Positions 1 through 10,570 are shown, counted from the first letter of the stretch. The stretch is DNA of 39,655 nucleotides from an uncultured Flavobacteriaceae bacterium (GCA_947500385.1 CANMSA010000030.1:1-39655), one strand, 5' to 3'. Numbers and translations: made by a program. Notes: generated from the sequence alone by a model not told the origin.

Positions 1-3000
1 CGAGCCACCAGCGGTCGGGGTTACGCTCCCAACGGATATCTGTCCCAGTTGCAGGCATGTATAGTCTTGTGTCTGTATCGCCTCGGCGATCAGTTGTGCG
101 GGCTGTGTGACATCGAAGGTCATTGTCTGCTCACAGTTGTTGGCATCCTGTACGCGAATGGAATAGGTCCCCGCGGCGAGGTTTACAAAGTTGTTGCTTA
201 CCTGATAGTTGGTGCCGTCGTCGATACTGTATTGGTACGGTGCGAAGCCGCCTGTTACGGCAAGGGATATGCCCCCGTTGCTCTCCCCGAAACAGACTAC
301 CGGTGTTTCGGTAGGCGTGATGGCTATCGGGGCGTCCTGTGTAATTGTAATTTCGGTAAAACCAGGACAAGTCGTTGACCCACCACGTGGACTGCGCATG
401 TATATATCATAATCACCTGCTACTGAAATTGTTCTAACGGTGGAGGCATTAAAGTCGGGATTTCCAGGTGTAACCCCATCGGGAACAACAGCGAATTGGT
501 AGGTGCCACTACCTCCTGAAGCAGATAAAGTTAAGGTCGTAGAAGTGGCGCAGGCGGCAATCGGGGGCGCGGTAGCTGTAATTGCAGTAGCAGGATCAAT
601 TGTAACAGACTGAGGAGTACCAGTACATCCCGCACCGTCAAGTACATTTACAGTATAAGTTCCGTTAGATAGGTTTTCAAATGTGTAGCTTATTGCTGTT
701 AAAGGGGTGGGGCTAATCCAAGGACCACCATTAATATTAAATGAGTAATCACCATTGCCGCTAGTTACATCGATTTGGATGGTTGCATCGTTGGTTCCTG
801 AGTAACATACAGTTGGATTTACATCGAACACTACAGGATCAGTCGGTGTAATGGTCAGTGCAGTATCAATGACATCTTCACAGCCATTCGCGTCCCGCAC
901 TCGAACAATGTAATCGCCTGCGGCAACTCCCGTAAAGACATTGTTATTGCCATTGGAGGCAAAATCGTATCCTGCAAGGGGTGTTCCTGCGGTACTTTCC
1001 AATTGATATAGATAAGTAGGGGTTCCTCCGTTCCCAGAAGCGGTGATGGTAGCGCCACCATTGGTACAGGAAAGCGCCGTGGTGATAGTGGCACTTGCAA
1101 CGATGGATGCGGGCTCTGTTATGGTTTGCGAAAGATTCAACGTGCAAGTAATGTCATCTGCCCTTCTAATCAATACGGTCTGGTTGCCAGCCCCAAAGAC
1201 TCCCGTGGTGGTTATTGGAGAGCTTGTGGAAGCGACGTATGTGGTCCCTCCATCAACTGAATATTCAAATCCGGCAGTGGCATCAAAGTTTTCTACTTCG
1301 AAAGTAATCGTCCCATCGGAAGCACCGTTACAACTTGCATTGGTGAAACTTGTAACATTTGCGGAGAATTGGTTTCCGGCCTCTATGCTCACGGGGGTAT
1401 CAACCGATAGTTCACATACTTCAGGTGTTTGAAATACCGTGATATCGTCTATGGCAACATCGTTTCCACTGATTTCACTTTCGTTGGTCAACACCACAAA
1501 ATCTAGTGTGGGAAAAGTACCTGGATTTAAGGAAAGTACGTATTCGTTCCAGATTTCATTTTCTGGTACGGCTCCTGTGGTTGAGGAAGCAATTACGGTA
1601 CCGGTTGCGGGATCTCTTAGTTCAATGGTAAGATCGGGAGCTACACGGTTTCTATTTTGTCTTATAAGGTTGGCCAACCAAAGCGAAACGGTAACCGGCT
1701 GGTTGGGAATCAAATCATTGATGGGTTTTTGATAAATGACCTGCCCTGGCGTGGGTGCGCCAATATTGATGACCAAGTAGCGGCCATCAGCGGCGCTGGG
1801 ATCCGTATGGTCAGTGGGGTTCCACCAAGCGCCAAAAGGGCTCACAATTGAACTTGTAACAGCATATTCATAGTCGTTGATGGCTCTTCCATTATCGATT
1901 GGGGCTCCGCTGGGAGTCACATCATTGGCCTGGTCTTCATAAAAGTAGCCGGTGGTGTTGGGGCTTGGTATGGTTGCTCCATTTCCAAAATCCTCGCTAA
2001 GCAACAAACTAGGGGTCGGAGGTGTCTGCGAAACATAATAGGCAGTTACCACATAGTTACCCAAAGGCAAGTCATTGAAAACATTGCTGGTAGGATCGGG
2101 GGAATTTAACACTCCATTTAAAGCATATCGGTAGTTGTACGTAGTGATGTCTGCGGTAACGGTTACATCACCTGTACCGGTACACGTGTATTCCACTGCG
2201 GGAGTTAAGGTTACAATTGGAGGGGGCGGCACATCGTCAACGGTGACCGTCATTGGAAAATCGCAAGATTGATCCCGTACGATGACCGTGTAGGTCCCTG
2301 CAGGTAAAATAGCAATCGTAGAAGTCCCAAAAGTACTTCCGCCGTCAAAGCTATAGGTATACGGTGCAGTTCCTCCGACCACATTCGTAATCCGTACCTC
2401 GGCTCCGTTAGGGTCACAGGTGGCATCACGGGAAACACCCACAGATGCGCTTAATGGAAATGGCTCCGTAAGATCATAGAACTGGGCGATATCACAACCA
2501 GAATTGTCCAATACACGAATGGGGTAATTGGCAGCGGTCAAGTTCACAAAATTCGGTGTGGATTGATAGGTGGCACCATTGTCAATACTATACTGATAAG
2601 GTGGAATACCTCCAGAAACGTTAATGGTCAATTGCCCGTCATTGTCGCCGCTACAAGAAGGTGAAGTGGCCGTGATAGAATCGATCACGGTATTTCCCAA
2701 ATCGGTAATCGTTGCTATATTGGAGTAGGCTACACAGTTATTGGCATCTACTACGATAAAAGTGTAGTCGCCATCATCTCCACTGCCAAAACTAAAGGTA
2801 TTCGATGTTTGATAATTTGCTGCGGGGATATTGGTGGGCGAAGCATACAGATCTGTGCCATCCTTACTCCAAATCGCGTAAAAGTATGGGCTTGGATTAC
2901 CTCCTGCCGCGGTTACTTGAATCGTACCATCGTCACAACCAATATTGGTAAGGGTCGTTGCCGTTAAGGTGGGGTCTGGAGTCCTGGTGACCGTTACGGG

Positions 3001-5973
3001 TTCAACTGCGATACAACCGTCATCTGTACGTACGACTACGAAATAGTTTCCTTCGTTTACATTAAACGTATGGGTATTGTCTGCCTGCGCTGTTTCGTCA
3101 TCTATAAAAGTACCTCCGGGATGTCCTGGGTACGGTGGGGATGCAGGAGGTGGAGTTCCGTCATCCCTACGCAGTTCATAGGAATAGTTTGGAAATACAT
3201 TTAAGGCATCTATTTGAATGCTGCCTTGTGTATTACAGTTGGCTTCCGTAGTGTCTATGTCTAGGGTTAGCATCCTGTTTAGGAACCCCTCATCGGGCGT
3301 GCTAAAAATACAAGCTCCAGGAATCGGGTTGCCCGTACCGTCTAACTGAACAACATCGATTCGGTAGATACCACTAGCCGTAATATCGAAGTCCGGACCA
3401 TTGTTGGCACTAAACGGAACCACGATATTCCCATTGGCAACATCAACCAATTGGTACCCATAGTTGGCACCAAGGTTGGTAATGGTAAACCGCCCATCGG
3501 TGGTACATACTATGTCTCGGGTGTTATAGAGTAAGTCTAAATTGTTTTGGTAGACATCGAAATGAAAACGACTGAAACAACCATTCAAGTAATTGACCAC
3601 CAACCGATATTTGCCAGCGGTATCGGCCAAGAAGTCCCCTCCGGTGGCTACTTGGTTCCAGGTACAGCCAACATCGGTATTGGCACAATTGGTAGGGGCG
3701 GCGGTACAACTTGTTTCGTCCAATCGCTCCCAAGAAAGACTTAGGGCATCTGCGATGCTAATTTGTATTAACTGGGAATCTGCCGCTCCGCACAAGAAAA
3801 GATTGGGCAACGTAGAACCATCAATGGCGCAAGTAACCAATTCTCCCTGCACATCATTGGTGGGATCCGCATCGCCATTACGGTCATTGTAAAAGTCGAT
3901 GATCGGGTTGTTTTGGGTAGTTCCAAAACGTTCCACTATAATGATTTCGTTAAAGTCTTTGCAAGGGTCTGGTACTTGCTTGTTTACCGTATAGGTGCCT
4001 ACTTCAGTTACTACCAAGGTGCTTGGGTCTCCGTCTGGATCTCCGTCATTCAATACAATACCGGCATCATTGGTCCAAACATAGGTATCAAAGCCGTCAC
4101 CGGCATCGAGAATTAGGTTGGCCCCACATAATTGTGCGGTTCTTGTAAAATTACAAGCGGTAAGGTCATCCAATAAGAAGTTTGTAGCACCCGGGGTCGG
4201 CAACCCACAGGCCGTAAGACTAGAGACACTGGGGTCGTCTGTAATGATTTGGGTATTCAAAGTACCTTGATAAGTAGAATAGGCTAGATTTTCGATCAAA
4301 TCGGTACAAGCATCTACAAAATCAAAGCAATTTTCAGCAACCCTAACACGCAGACGAATCCTGTAAGTTGGGTCGTTTATTTCTACGAGATTATCGGGAA
4401 CGGTAAAGACAACTTCTTTCGTAACAGGGTCAAAGGTGTATGTAACCCCGGGAGCATCGTCTAAATTTACCTCAATAAAGTCAGTGTTTTGAGGTAATAC
4501 GTCTCGAATGGTATAATTGTCGGCGTCATCGTTTCCCCTGTTTTGGAAAGACAGGATGTAATCCAATGTTTGCCCAAGGTTTACACCAAGCCCAGTAATA
4601 TCATTACCGGCGGCGTCGTTGACTCTTTTTTCAAGAACTATTTGTGGTTCTATAATGTCAACACTAATGGTGTTTAGGAAAAGATAAGTAATATCACCAC
4701 TACCATTTAACAAGAGTATGCGTATGGCGGCACCGGTTTCGTCATTTGGTAAGACACTGTTGAGCGGATTTTCGAGCTTATACATGTCGGTGTCCCAACC
4801 CAAGGTATTTTCACTGGCGGGATTTCTTGCCGCCACATGAAAAGCGGTTCCTGCCGCATCTACATCGGTAATGGTACTGTTGAAAAAATTGTCTACTGGA
4901 TTTAGGTTGTTGGTAAGCTTGGTAAAGCCATTATCCGGTGTGGCCGAGTTAGGGGTTAAATCGGCTTTGAACTGCAACTGCGGGCCTATAAAATTGAGAT
5001 CGCCCTCCATAGCCGAAACACCGATTTTTGCATTTACAGGAAGCGGTGAAGGAAGTGTTCTAAATCCATCGTAGTTAAAGGTGGCACTGTTTCCGTTGGA
5101 AATAGCGGCCATCCCGTCAAAGGTAGAAATGTATTTACTGGTTAGGTTCGGGTTTTCATAAATAACAACGATGGTCCAACCGGCCAAGTTTCCACCTTGT
5201 TTTCTTTCCAAAGTACCGACCACGTTTGCCACGGTATACTCGCCATTGGGAGCATCTCCCAAACTAGCGAACAAACTTGTTACGTTCGCATAGTTTAGAT
5301 AGGGGGAGTGTATGAGGTCTACATCAGCAAGAACACCGGGATCTCGTACGCCATCACCGTCCAAATCCCCATTTTTGTCATATATTTTTTCGTATTCGTA
5401 AATGGCGGGGCTCCCTGGACCTATGTCTACATAAGATCCTCCCGGAATCTTGAATTTAACAGATTCGTACGGTTGATCTCTTCCATAGTCGTTTGCCGCA
5501 GGGGTTTGAGTGGGTAGAATAGGGTCGCTACTTCGAGCATTGGCAGTGGAGTTTCCCTCGTTATAGGGATACGTTCCCCCCCAATAAAGTCCGGCATAGA
5601 CAACACGCGAACAGGGCGGTGCATTTAATGTGGCACTACTAGAGCTAAATGTGCTGTCGTCCCCGTCAATATCAATATACTGCATGGGCAAACTTTGGTT
5701 GTTTGCATTGGCATTGTTGTATGAAATGTTCGGATCCCACGGCGCATTGTTTGCATGAGCAGCATTGTTTCGTTGGTTGGGCCCTACGATACGCGTATTC
5801 AGTATATTGTTAGAAAGCAGCGTAATATCACCTTTAACCTTGATGTTATCTCCGGCCAAACGCGGCGTAAACGGAACCGCTACTTGTGCTTGTGCGGTGA
5901 ATACACACCCGATGGTAAAAAGAACAAGAAGTAGTAGTAATAGGGGTTTTTTGGTAGTTGGTTGGTGGTGCAT
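1..5973 (-). CDS. Giant SprB-like surface adhesin (T9SS cargo), C-terminus off the window
   Basis: Open reading frame of 1,991 codons running to base 1 without a stop, so the C-terminus is missing. It starts MHHQPTTKKPLLLLLLVLF and has an N-terminal signal peptide ending near AQA (about residue 30). Roughly in order it shows: a beta-rich head with an AGLYWGG motif (about 80-430); a DUF11-like domain (about 445-560); many Cys-containing Ig-like repeats; a jelly-roll-like segment (about 1320-1515, starting LLLSEDFGNGA and ending DVAIDDITVF); and SprB-type repeats with the pattern C-x-G-x-x-[DN]-G-x-I/L ... GG-x-x-PY-x-Y-S-[IF]-[DN]-[GD]-G (for example bases 2520-2700 and 110-310). Such repeats occur in SprB, the mobile gliding adhesin of Flavobacterium johnsoniae. 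The start codon overlaps the upstream PorP-like stop (TAATG), so translation is probably coupled. Expected location is the cell surface. The missing end should carry a T9SS sorting domain; that is inference. Adhesion or gliding role is inferred from the family. Confidence 0.85.
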   Translation of the reverse strand, partial: MHHQPTTKKPLLLLLLVLFTIGCVFTAQAQVAVPFTPRLAGDNIKVKGDITLLSNNILNTRIVGPNQRNNAAHANNAPWDPNISYNNANANNQSLPMQYIDIDGDDSTFSSSSATLNAPPCSRVVYAGLYWGGTYPYNEGNSTANARSSDPILPTQTPAANDYGRDQPYESVKFKIPGGSYVDIGPGSPAIYEYEKIYDKNGDLDGDGVRDPGVLADVDLIHSPYLNYANVTSLFASLGDAPNGEYTVANVVGTLERKQGGNLAGWTIVVIYENPNLTSKYISTFDGMAAISNGNSATFNYDGFRTLPSPLPVNAKIGVSAMEGDLNFIGPQLQFKADLTPNSATPDNGFTKLTNNLNPVDNFFNSTITDVDAAGTAFHVAARNPASENTLGWDTDMYKLENPLNSVLPNDETGAAIRILLLNGSGDITYLFLNTISVDIIEPQIVLEKRVNDAAGNDITGLGVNLGQTLDYILSFQNRGNDDADNYTIRDVLPQNTDFIEVNLDDAPGVTYTFDPVTKEVVFTVPDNLVEINDPTYRIRLRVRVAENCFDFVDACTDLIENLAYSTYQGTLNTQIITDDPSVSSLTACGLPTPGATNFLLDDLTACNFTRTAQLCGANLILDAGDGFDTYVWTNDAGIVLNDGDPDGDPSTLVVTEVGTYTVNKQVPDPCKDFNEIIIVERFGTTQNNPIIDFYNDRNGDADPTNDVQGELVTCAIDGSTLPNLFLCGAADSQLIQISIADALSLSWERLDETSCTAAPTNCANTDVGCTWNQVATGGDFLADTAGKYRLVVNYLNGCFSRFHFDVYQNNLDLLYNTRDIVCTTDGRFTITNLGANYGYQLVDVANGNIVVPFSANNGPDFDITASGIYRIDVVQLDGTGNPIPGACIFSTPDEGFLNRMLTLDIDTTEANCNTQGSIQIDALNVFPNYSYELRRDDGTPPPASPPYPGHPGGTFIDDETAQADNTHTFNVNEGNYFVVVRTDDGCIAVEPVTVTRTPDPTLTATTLTNIGCDDGTIQVTAAGGNPSPYFYAIWSKDGTDLYASPTNIPAANYQTSNTFSFGSGDDGDYTFIVVDANNCVAYSNIATITDLGNTVIDSITATSPSCSGDNDGQLTINVSGGIPPYQYSIDNGATYQSTPNFVNLTAANYPIRVLDNSGCDIAQFYDLTEPFPLSASVGVSRDATCDPNGAEVRITNVVGGTAPYTYSFDGGSTFGTSTIAILPAGTYTVIVRDQSCDFPMTVTVDDVPPPPIVTLTPAVEYTCTGTGDVTVTADITTYNYRYALNGVLNSPDPTSNVFNDLPLGNYVVTAYYVSQTPPTPSLLLSEDFGNGATIPSPNTTGYFYEDQANDVTPSGAPIDNGRAINDYEYAVTSSIVSPFGAWWNPTDHTDPSAADGRYLVINIGAPTPGQVIYQKPINDLIPNQPVTVSLWLANLIRQNRNRVAPDLTIELRDPATGTVIASSTTGAVPENEIWNEYVLSLNPGTFPTLDFVVLTNESEISGNDVAIDDITVFQTPEVCELSVDTPVSIEAGNQFSANVTSFTNASCNGASDGTITFEVENFDATAGFEYSVDGGTTYVASTSSPITTTGVFGAGNQTVLIRRADDITCTLNLSQTITEPASIVASATITTALSCTNGGATITASGNGGTPTYLYQLESTAGTPLAGYDFASNGNNNVFTGVAAGDYIVRVRDANGCEDVIDTALTITPTDPVVFDVNPTVCYSGTNDATIQIDVTSGNGDYSFNINGGPWISPTPLTAISYTFENLSNGTYTVNVLDGAGCTGTPQSVTIDPATAITATAPPIAACATSTTLTLSASGGSGTYQFAVVPDGVTPGNPDFNASTVRTISVAGDYDIYMRSPRGGSTTCPGFTEITITQDAPIAITPTETPVVCFGESNGGISLAVTGGFAPYQYSIDDGTNYQVSNNFVNLAAGTYSIRVQDANNCEQTMTFDVTQPAQLIAEAIQTQDYTCLQLGQISVGSVTPTAGGS

Positions 5974-8117
5974 TAGGTAAGCAGGTTTGGTTTCACACGC
6001 ATAATCCACATTTTATCATCGTATGCGTCGTTTAGTTTGGAGTAATAAGAAATCAAGGCGTTGTTCCAAGATTCATGTCGTTTTAAGTACACATATCTCC
6101 AGTTGTTTTCTGGGTTGATAAAATAGCTGGCACTTAAACCGTAGGAGTTCAAAAGCTTTACAAAGCGGTTGGCATTTTTTGGGTTTGCAAATACATTGGC
6201 AATGATATAGAAACCGGAGCCGACCCCTTCGAGAACGTAGTTTTTTGGAGTGGGGGCTACCGCCGCCATACCATCTTTCTCAACTTCATTATACTGAACG
6301 GTATTGGTTTCGTATTGCGAAGATTTCTCCTTCACTTTGTCTACATTAGTTGCGTACCTATCATTGGAGTAGCGATTGTCTACATTCATGATCCAGAGTG
6401 CACCGTCATAACTACCGCCCAAACCGCTTTGGTATGCCGCGGCGGCATCTTCCCAGCTATCATGACGTTCTAGGTACACGTATTTTAACCCATTGTTCGG
6501 GTTGTCTATATAATCGGTGACAAACCCCTTTTCATTTAGGTCGTTCATAAATTTATTCATGTACTGTCCCCCTTTGTACACATTGGCAACAACATAATAC
6601 CCATCTTCTACACCTTCTAAATCTTTGAACTTTCTACTTTTGATGGCAGTGCGTTCCGTGGGTCTTGCATAGTCGGTACTTTCGGTATTATCTCTTGCTG
6701 CTTCATTTCTTGAAGTATTGGTATTGGAGGCATAGGCGTTCTCTGCTATGGGATCTTTACCGGTGTCGTTGTATGTATTGGTCGTGGCAACAACATCTCT
6801 TGCCTGTTGTGCCCCGTTATTCGGACCGGATTTGGTGTCGTCGGTGTTTAGGGCTAAGGTGGCCTGTTGATTGTTTCCGGTGAGAAATAGGTCCTCTGCC
6901 CTTTTTTCAAGGTCTGGGCGCTCGCCATTGGTTTCGTTTCGAACCATTCGCATGACCATGCTAAATCGTCTTTCAAGATCTTTTTGACGATTGCTTTCCA
7001 ACGAATCCTGGCGGAACATCAGCTCTGCTATGATAGCGTCGTTTTCAGCTAGTTTTTTCTTTAGTTCTTCTATCTCATCGTTGCTTGCAAGGTCCTCATT
7101 TTCGGGCTCCACATTGTCCGCAAGATCATTGTCTTCCTCTAACATTACGCGATCCTCGGTAAGGTTTGGAGTAAAGGAGTATGCGAAAGATATTTCGTGG
7201 GTAACCCCGAGGTTGTCAAAATCGTTCACAAACCCTTTTTCCATGGTGTAACCAAGCGAGAGACGTTTGTTTAAGTTGAAGCCAACGCCTGCGGCGGCAC
7301 CATAGAAATTGTCATAGCCACCTTGTATCCATCCAAGTTTTGGAAGGTCTAAAATTAAACTACCGCCCAAGGTTAAATCGTCCCCTCCCGCATCGGCAAT
7401 CCGTTGCCCATTCATTCGTACACGGGCCAAAGGCATGAGGCGAGCGTTTTCCATAATACCAGAGCCGTTTTTAAAGGAATGGGTATACTGCAAATGTGCA
7501 GAGTAGGCCTTATCCCCAAATTCGGATAAGGACTTACTGGTTTTTAAGTTGTATTCAATCAAGTTTTCCGCATAGGCGCCGAAATCAAATTTTCCATAAG
7601 AGAGATTGAAACCGGGTTGAAAGGACAAGACATTGCTATCTTGAGTGCCAAAAAGACGATTGTCATTTGGATCCACGGTACTTACATCATTCAGATTCAA
7701 ACCACTACTATAATAGGCCAAGTTACCGCCAAAGGTAAAGTTGCTTTTATCACTCAGCTTAAGTCCGTAAGCGTAGTTGGCCAGTACCCCGATATTGGAA
7801 ATAGGACCGATTCTCTGGGTGTATAGGCTTAAACCTAATCCACTTCTATCCCCTATTCTACCGCTATAACTCAAGAAATAGGTTTGGTCGTTGTCTTGAA
7901 ATTGTACCGATTGGTTTCTGTGCAAAAGGTTAATATAGGACTTGTCTTCTTGTACCGTAGAAAAGGTAGGGTTGATCAAGAATCTATTAAACTTTAACAA
8001 GTTTTGAGGTGCCACTCGATAAGGCAAAATGGGATCGTCTTCCTGGCCATGTAAGGTTGTGGTAGACAAGGCCAGAAGGGCGATCAGCGATAAGGATAGG
8101 AGTCTGAAAAGTTTCAT
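5973..8117 (-). CDS. PorP/SprF-like outer-membrane protein fused to coiled coil and two SPOR-like repeats
   Basis: 714 residues, starting at MKLFRLLSLSLIALLAL. An upstream in-frame start at 8177 would put 20 residues before the signal peptide and overlap the preceding gene, so I reject it. Residues about 20-320 match the PorP/SprF family: QNLLKFNRFLINPTF near the N-terminus, then alternating beta-strands typical of an outer-membrane barrel. Residues about 342-395 are a charged coiled coil. After a Thr/Asn-rich linker come two about 85-residue repeats (about 493-580 and 624-709) sharing G-[YF]-Y-[VI]-[VI]-A-N-V-[YF] ... YVYL-x-RH-[DE]-SW ... WIM-x-V. These look SPOR-like. Plain PorP/SprF proteins are about 300 residues, so the protein is more than twice the usual size. 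PorP/SprF proteins act with T9SS and are needed for type B cargo; the gene lies between two such cargo genes, 13 bases after one stop and overlapping the next start by one base. Confidence 0.85.
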   Translation of the reverse strand: MKLFRLLSLSLIALLALSTTTLHGQEDDPILPYRVAPQNLLKFNRFLINPTFSTVQEDKSYINLLHRNQSVQFQDNDQTYFLSYSGRIGDRSGLGLSLYTQRIGPISNIGVLANYAYGLKLSDKSNFTFGGNLAYYSSGLNLNDVSTVDPNDNRLFGTQDSNVLSFQPGFNLSYGKFDFGAYAENLIEYNLKTSKSLSEFGDKAYSAHLQYTHSFKNGSGIMENARLMPLARVRMNGQRIADAGGDDLTLGGSLILDLPKLGWIQGGYDNFYGAAAGVGFNLNKRLSLGYTMEKGFVNDFDNLGVTHEISFAYSFTPNLTEDRVMLEEDNDLADNVEPENEDLASNDEIEELKKKLAENDAIIAELMFRQDSLESNRQKDLERRFSMVMRMVRNETNGERPDLEKRAEDLFLTGNNQQATLALNTDDTKSGPNNGAQQARDVVATTNTYNDTGKDPIAENAYASNTNTSRNEAARDNTESTDYARPTERTAIKSRKFKDLEGVEDGYYVVANVYKGGQYMNKFMNDLNEKGFVTDYIDNPNNGLKYVYLERHDSWEDAAAAYQSGLGGSYDGALWIMNVDNRYSNDRYATNVDKVKEKSSQYETNTVQYNEVEKDGMAAVAPTPKNYVLEGVGSGFYIIANVFANPKNANRFVKLLNSYGLSASYFINPENNWRYVYLKRHESWNNALISYYSKLNDAYDDKMWIMRVKPNLLT

Positions 8118-8130
8118 TGCAGTAGGTTGA

Positions 8131-10371
8131 TTATCGTATAACGGTAATGGTACCTTGTTTAAGGGTTTCCGAGGCATTCTTAACGATATAGTAGAATACC
8201 ATATTTTGTTGTGGGAACGCGGTAGACGAATCGGGCCAGTTGTTTTGATAGCCCATCACATTGAGCAACTCAACACCTTTATCATCGTATATAATAACGT
8301 TCACATCAGATTTGTTCGAGTATGAATTTGGAATTATCCACTGATCATTGGCACCATCGCCGTTGGGGGTAATTACATTCGGAATATTGAACAGGTCAAG
8401 ATATACCGCCGTTAATTGTCTTGTAATTTCGCAGTTGTCTATGTTGGCTACCAAAATGAATTCCCCCTCTTCGGTGAAAGTCATTGAGCTGCTATTGCTC
8501 ATAAGGTTGTTGTTTGCATCAAACCATTGGTAAGCTGTTCCGCCGCTTGCGGTAACGGTTTTAGAACTTCCTTCGGGAAAAACGATTTCTCCGTCAACAT
8601 CTAGCTGGATCAGGTTTGGGTCTAAAGGTGTGATGGCTATTTCATTCGATATAAGGTCGCAGCCGTTCTTGTCTACTACCAAACGGTAGGTACCTGCTTC
8701 GTTCACCGTTAAAGAGGTATCAGTGGTGTTTATCGAAGCCCCATCACGTTCCCAAGAAAAGGCATCTGAACTCAGGTCTGCCGTAGTACTGATGGTAATG
8801 ATGTCCGAGCTGTTACAATACACCGTGCTTGTACTGGTAATGGCCAAGGTTTCGTTTGTCAATAATTGCACTGGAAGGCTATTAGAGCTTTCATTATAGG
8901 TGTTTAAAACTGCATCCACGCTATACGTACCATTTTCATCAGTACTGGTAAGGCTAATGGTCTTGGCGGTTGCTCCACCAACATTGCTTCCATTTCTTTG
9001 CCATTGGTAGTTGAACGAATCAACCAGTGAAGCCGTAACGTCGGTTGCGTTCCCACCACCATCAATGGCATTGATTGCCTGCACCTCAAGAACAGTGCTT
9101 GTGCTTACACAAGCGGTATAAGTACCTTGGTACCCAACAACTACTTCAAAAGAGGCCGGTACTACTGCGACCGTAGTTTCAGAATCAAGAGTCGATGAAC
9201 AGGCCCCACCATTTTGGGTAACCGATACATAATAGGTTCCTTCTTGGGTGATGTCCAAACTACTATTGGTTGCGCCGCTTACAATACTACCATTTCTATA
9301 CCATTGGTAGGTTGGTGAAATTGCAGAGGTACTTACGCTCAAGGTTTCGGGTTGTGAAGGAAGCACCACAACATTGGCCGGGTTATCTCTAGTAACGGTA
9401 AAACCGGATGCGTTGGTAATTGTAACCGCTGCAGACCGTTCGGTACAAATTGTAGGGGCCGATATTTCAACTTCGTAATCGCCTTCGAAGCCGGCATTGG
9501 AAGTATCCACCGTGTAGCTGCTCGCCGAAGCACCCGCGATCATGTTTCCATCTTTATACCATTGAAAGCTCCAGGTGGGATCCGGAGAATCTACCTGTAA
9601 CGTTTCAGTATCGGAAGGCGGACATAAGGCTGTTTTTGACGGAGTGGCGATCGCTACACCGGAACCTCCGGTACAGATATCAAATGAAACACTATTGGAA
9701 AAGGCATTACTGCTCCCGGTACAAACACCGTAGTCGATATAAGCTTGGAAAATGCCATCTTGATCTGCAAGAATGGATGGCCCCGTCTCGGGTAGAAGCG
9801 TACCACTGCGGTACCATTGGTATTGATAGCTGGCCGCATTGGGAACATTATCAACAATCAAGGTTACAGGAACGGAGCTGTTTACGTCGCCCGTAGTACC
9901 ATCGCCGTTAGGGCTGATATTGAAACTGGTAACATGGCCTTGATAATACATATTGAATGCCATTGATTCGGTACCGTCCCTGGCAGGAGCGGTACTTCGA
10001 ACTCGCAGCTTGTAACCGGATCCCCTTGTATCTGTCGGGATAGAAAACTCGATACCGGTGCTGGTAACAACATCAAGGCTGGTTTCCCGAGTAAGTTCTA
10101 TTGGGTTGGTAAAATCACCGGTCGCATCGGAAAGCTCAAGAATAAATTCATTTCCACTGTCCGGAGTTCCCGTAACGTCTGCGGTTACGAAATATTGGTT
10201 GAACCCGCCATTGTCACCGGCACAAATTTGGTTCCAAGCGCCTCCTCCAAAATTGGGGTTGGGGGCTGGTTCGGGAGCATCGATCAGTAATTGGGCGTTC
10301 GATTGAACAAGCCCAAAAAACAAAAAGGCAAGTGCAAAAAGGCATTGGGGGATAAGTCGTTTTGTTTTCAT
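8131..10371 (-). CDS. Secreted Ig-like repeat protein with T9SS type B sorting domain
   Basis: 746 residues with a clear signal peptide (MKTKRLIPQCLFALAFLFFG... ending SNAQ). The body is a string of Ig/PKD-like domains with the recurring pattern [YF]-x-W-[YQ]-[RK]-[DN]-G (for example YQWYRSG, FQWYKDG, YQWYRNG, YQWQRNG), each about 80 residues and with paired cysteines. The last about 85 residues begin NIPNVITPNGDGANDQW and end in GTITVIR, which fits the gliding-motility C-terminal (CHU_C / type B) sorting domain that directs export by T9SS. It departs from the usual consensus: the common NRWG is IYDDKG and WDG is NWPDSS. First gene of a three-gene minus-strand operon, followed 13 bases later by a PorP/SprF-like protein. 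Probably a surface or matrix protein; its ligand is unknown. Confidence 0.85.
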   Translation of the reverse strand: MKTKRLIPQCLFALAFLFFGLVQSNAQLLIDAPEPAPNPNFGGGAWNQICAGDNGGFNQYFVTADVTGTPDSGNEFILELSDATGDFTNPIELTRETSLDVVTSTGIEFSIPTDTRGSGYKLRVRSTAPARDGTESMAFNMYYQGHVTSFNISPNGDGTTGDVNSSVPVTLIVDNVPNAASYQYQWYRSGTLLPETGPSILADQDGIFQAYIDYGVCTGSSNAFSNSVSFDICTGGSGVAIATPSKTALCPPSDTETLQVDSPDPTWSFQWYKDGNMIAGASASSYTVDTSNAGFEGDYEVEISAPTICTERSAAVTITNASGFTVTRDNPANVVVLPSQPETLSVSTSAISPTYQWYRNGSIVSGATNSSLDITQEGTYYVSVTQNGGACSSTLDSETTVAVVPASFEVVVGYQGTYTACVSTSTVLEVQAINAIDGGGNATDVTASLVDSFNYQWQRNGSNVGGATAKTISLTSTDENGTYSVDAVLNTYNESSNSLPVQLLTNETLAITSTSTVYCNSSDIITISTTADLSSDAFSWERDGASINTTDTSLTVNEAGTYRLVVDKNGCDLISNEIAITPLDPNLIQLDVDGEIVFPEGSSKTVTASGGTAYQWFDANNNLMSNSSSMTFTEEGEFILVANIDNCEITRQLTAVYLDLFNIPNVITPNGDGANDQWIIPNSYSNKSDVNVIIYDDKGVELLNVMGYQNNWPDSSTAFPQQNMVFYYIVKNASETLKQGTITVIR

Positions 10372-10560
10372 AAGTAGTTGTAGTTTTAATGACTACTCGT
10401 TCTATCAGACTTGGGACCGGATAAAACATGTATGTCGTTGTTAACAATAGCATCAAAAATTGGGTTAATGGGCCATTGCTTTACAGCTATACAGTATTCA
10501 ACAACAAATATGGATGATAATTACATCGTACGGAATTTAATGTTGTATCAGGGAACAAAG

Positions 10561-10570
10561 TTGTTGTGAA
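10561..10570 (-). promoter_or_regulatory. Recurrent intergenic motif TTGTTGTGAA, copy 1
   Basis: TTGTTGTGAA on the plus strand (TTCACAACAA on the strand of the gene it precedes), about 190 bases upstream of the Ig-repeat T9SS cargo gene that starts at 10371. The same 10-mer occurs at 31315, 35077 and 35928, always in intergenic DNA. The 283-base divergent gap 10372-10654 otherwise holds the glnS -7 element and a TTGTTAACAA palindrome at 10438-10447. Function unknown; it may be a regulator site. Confidence 0.3.
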
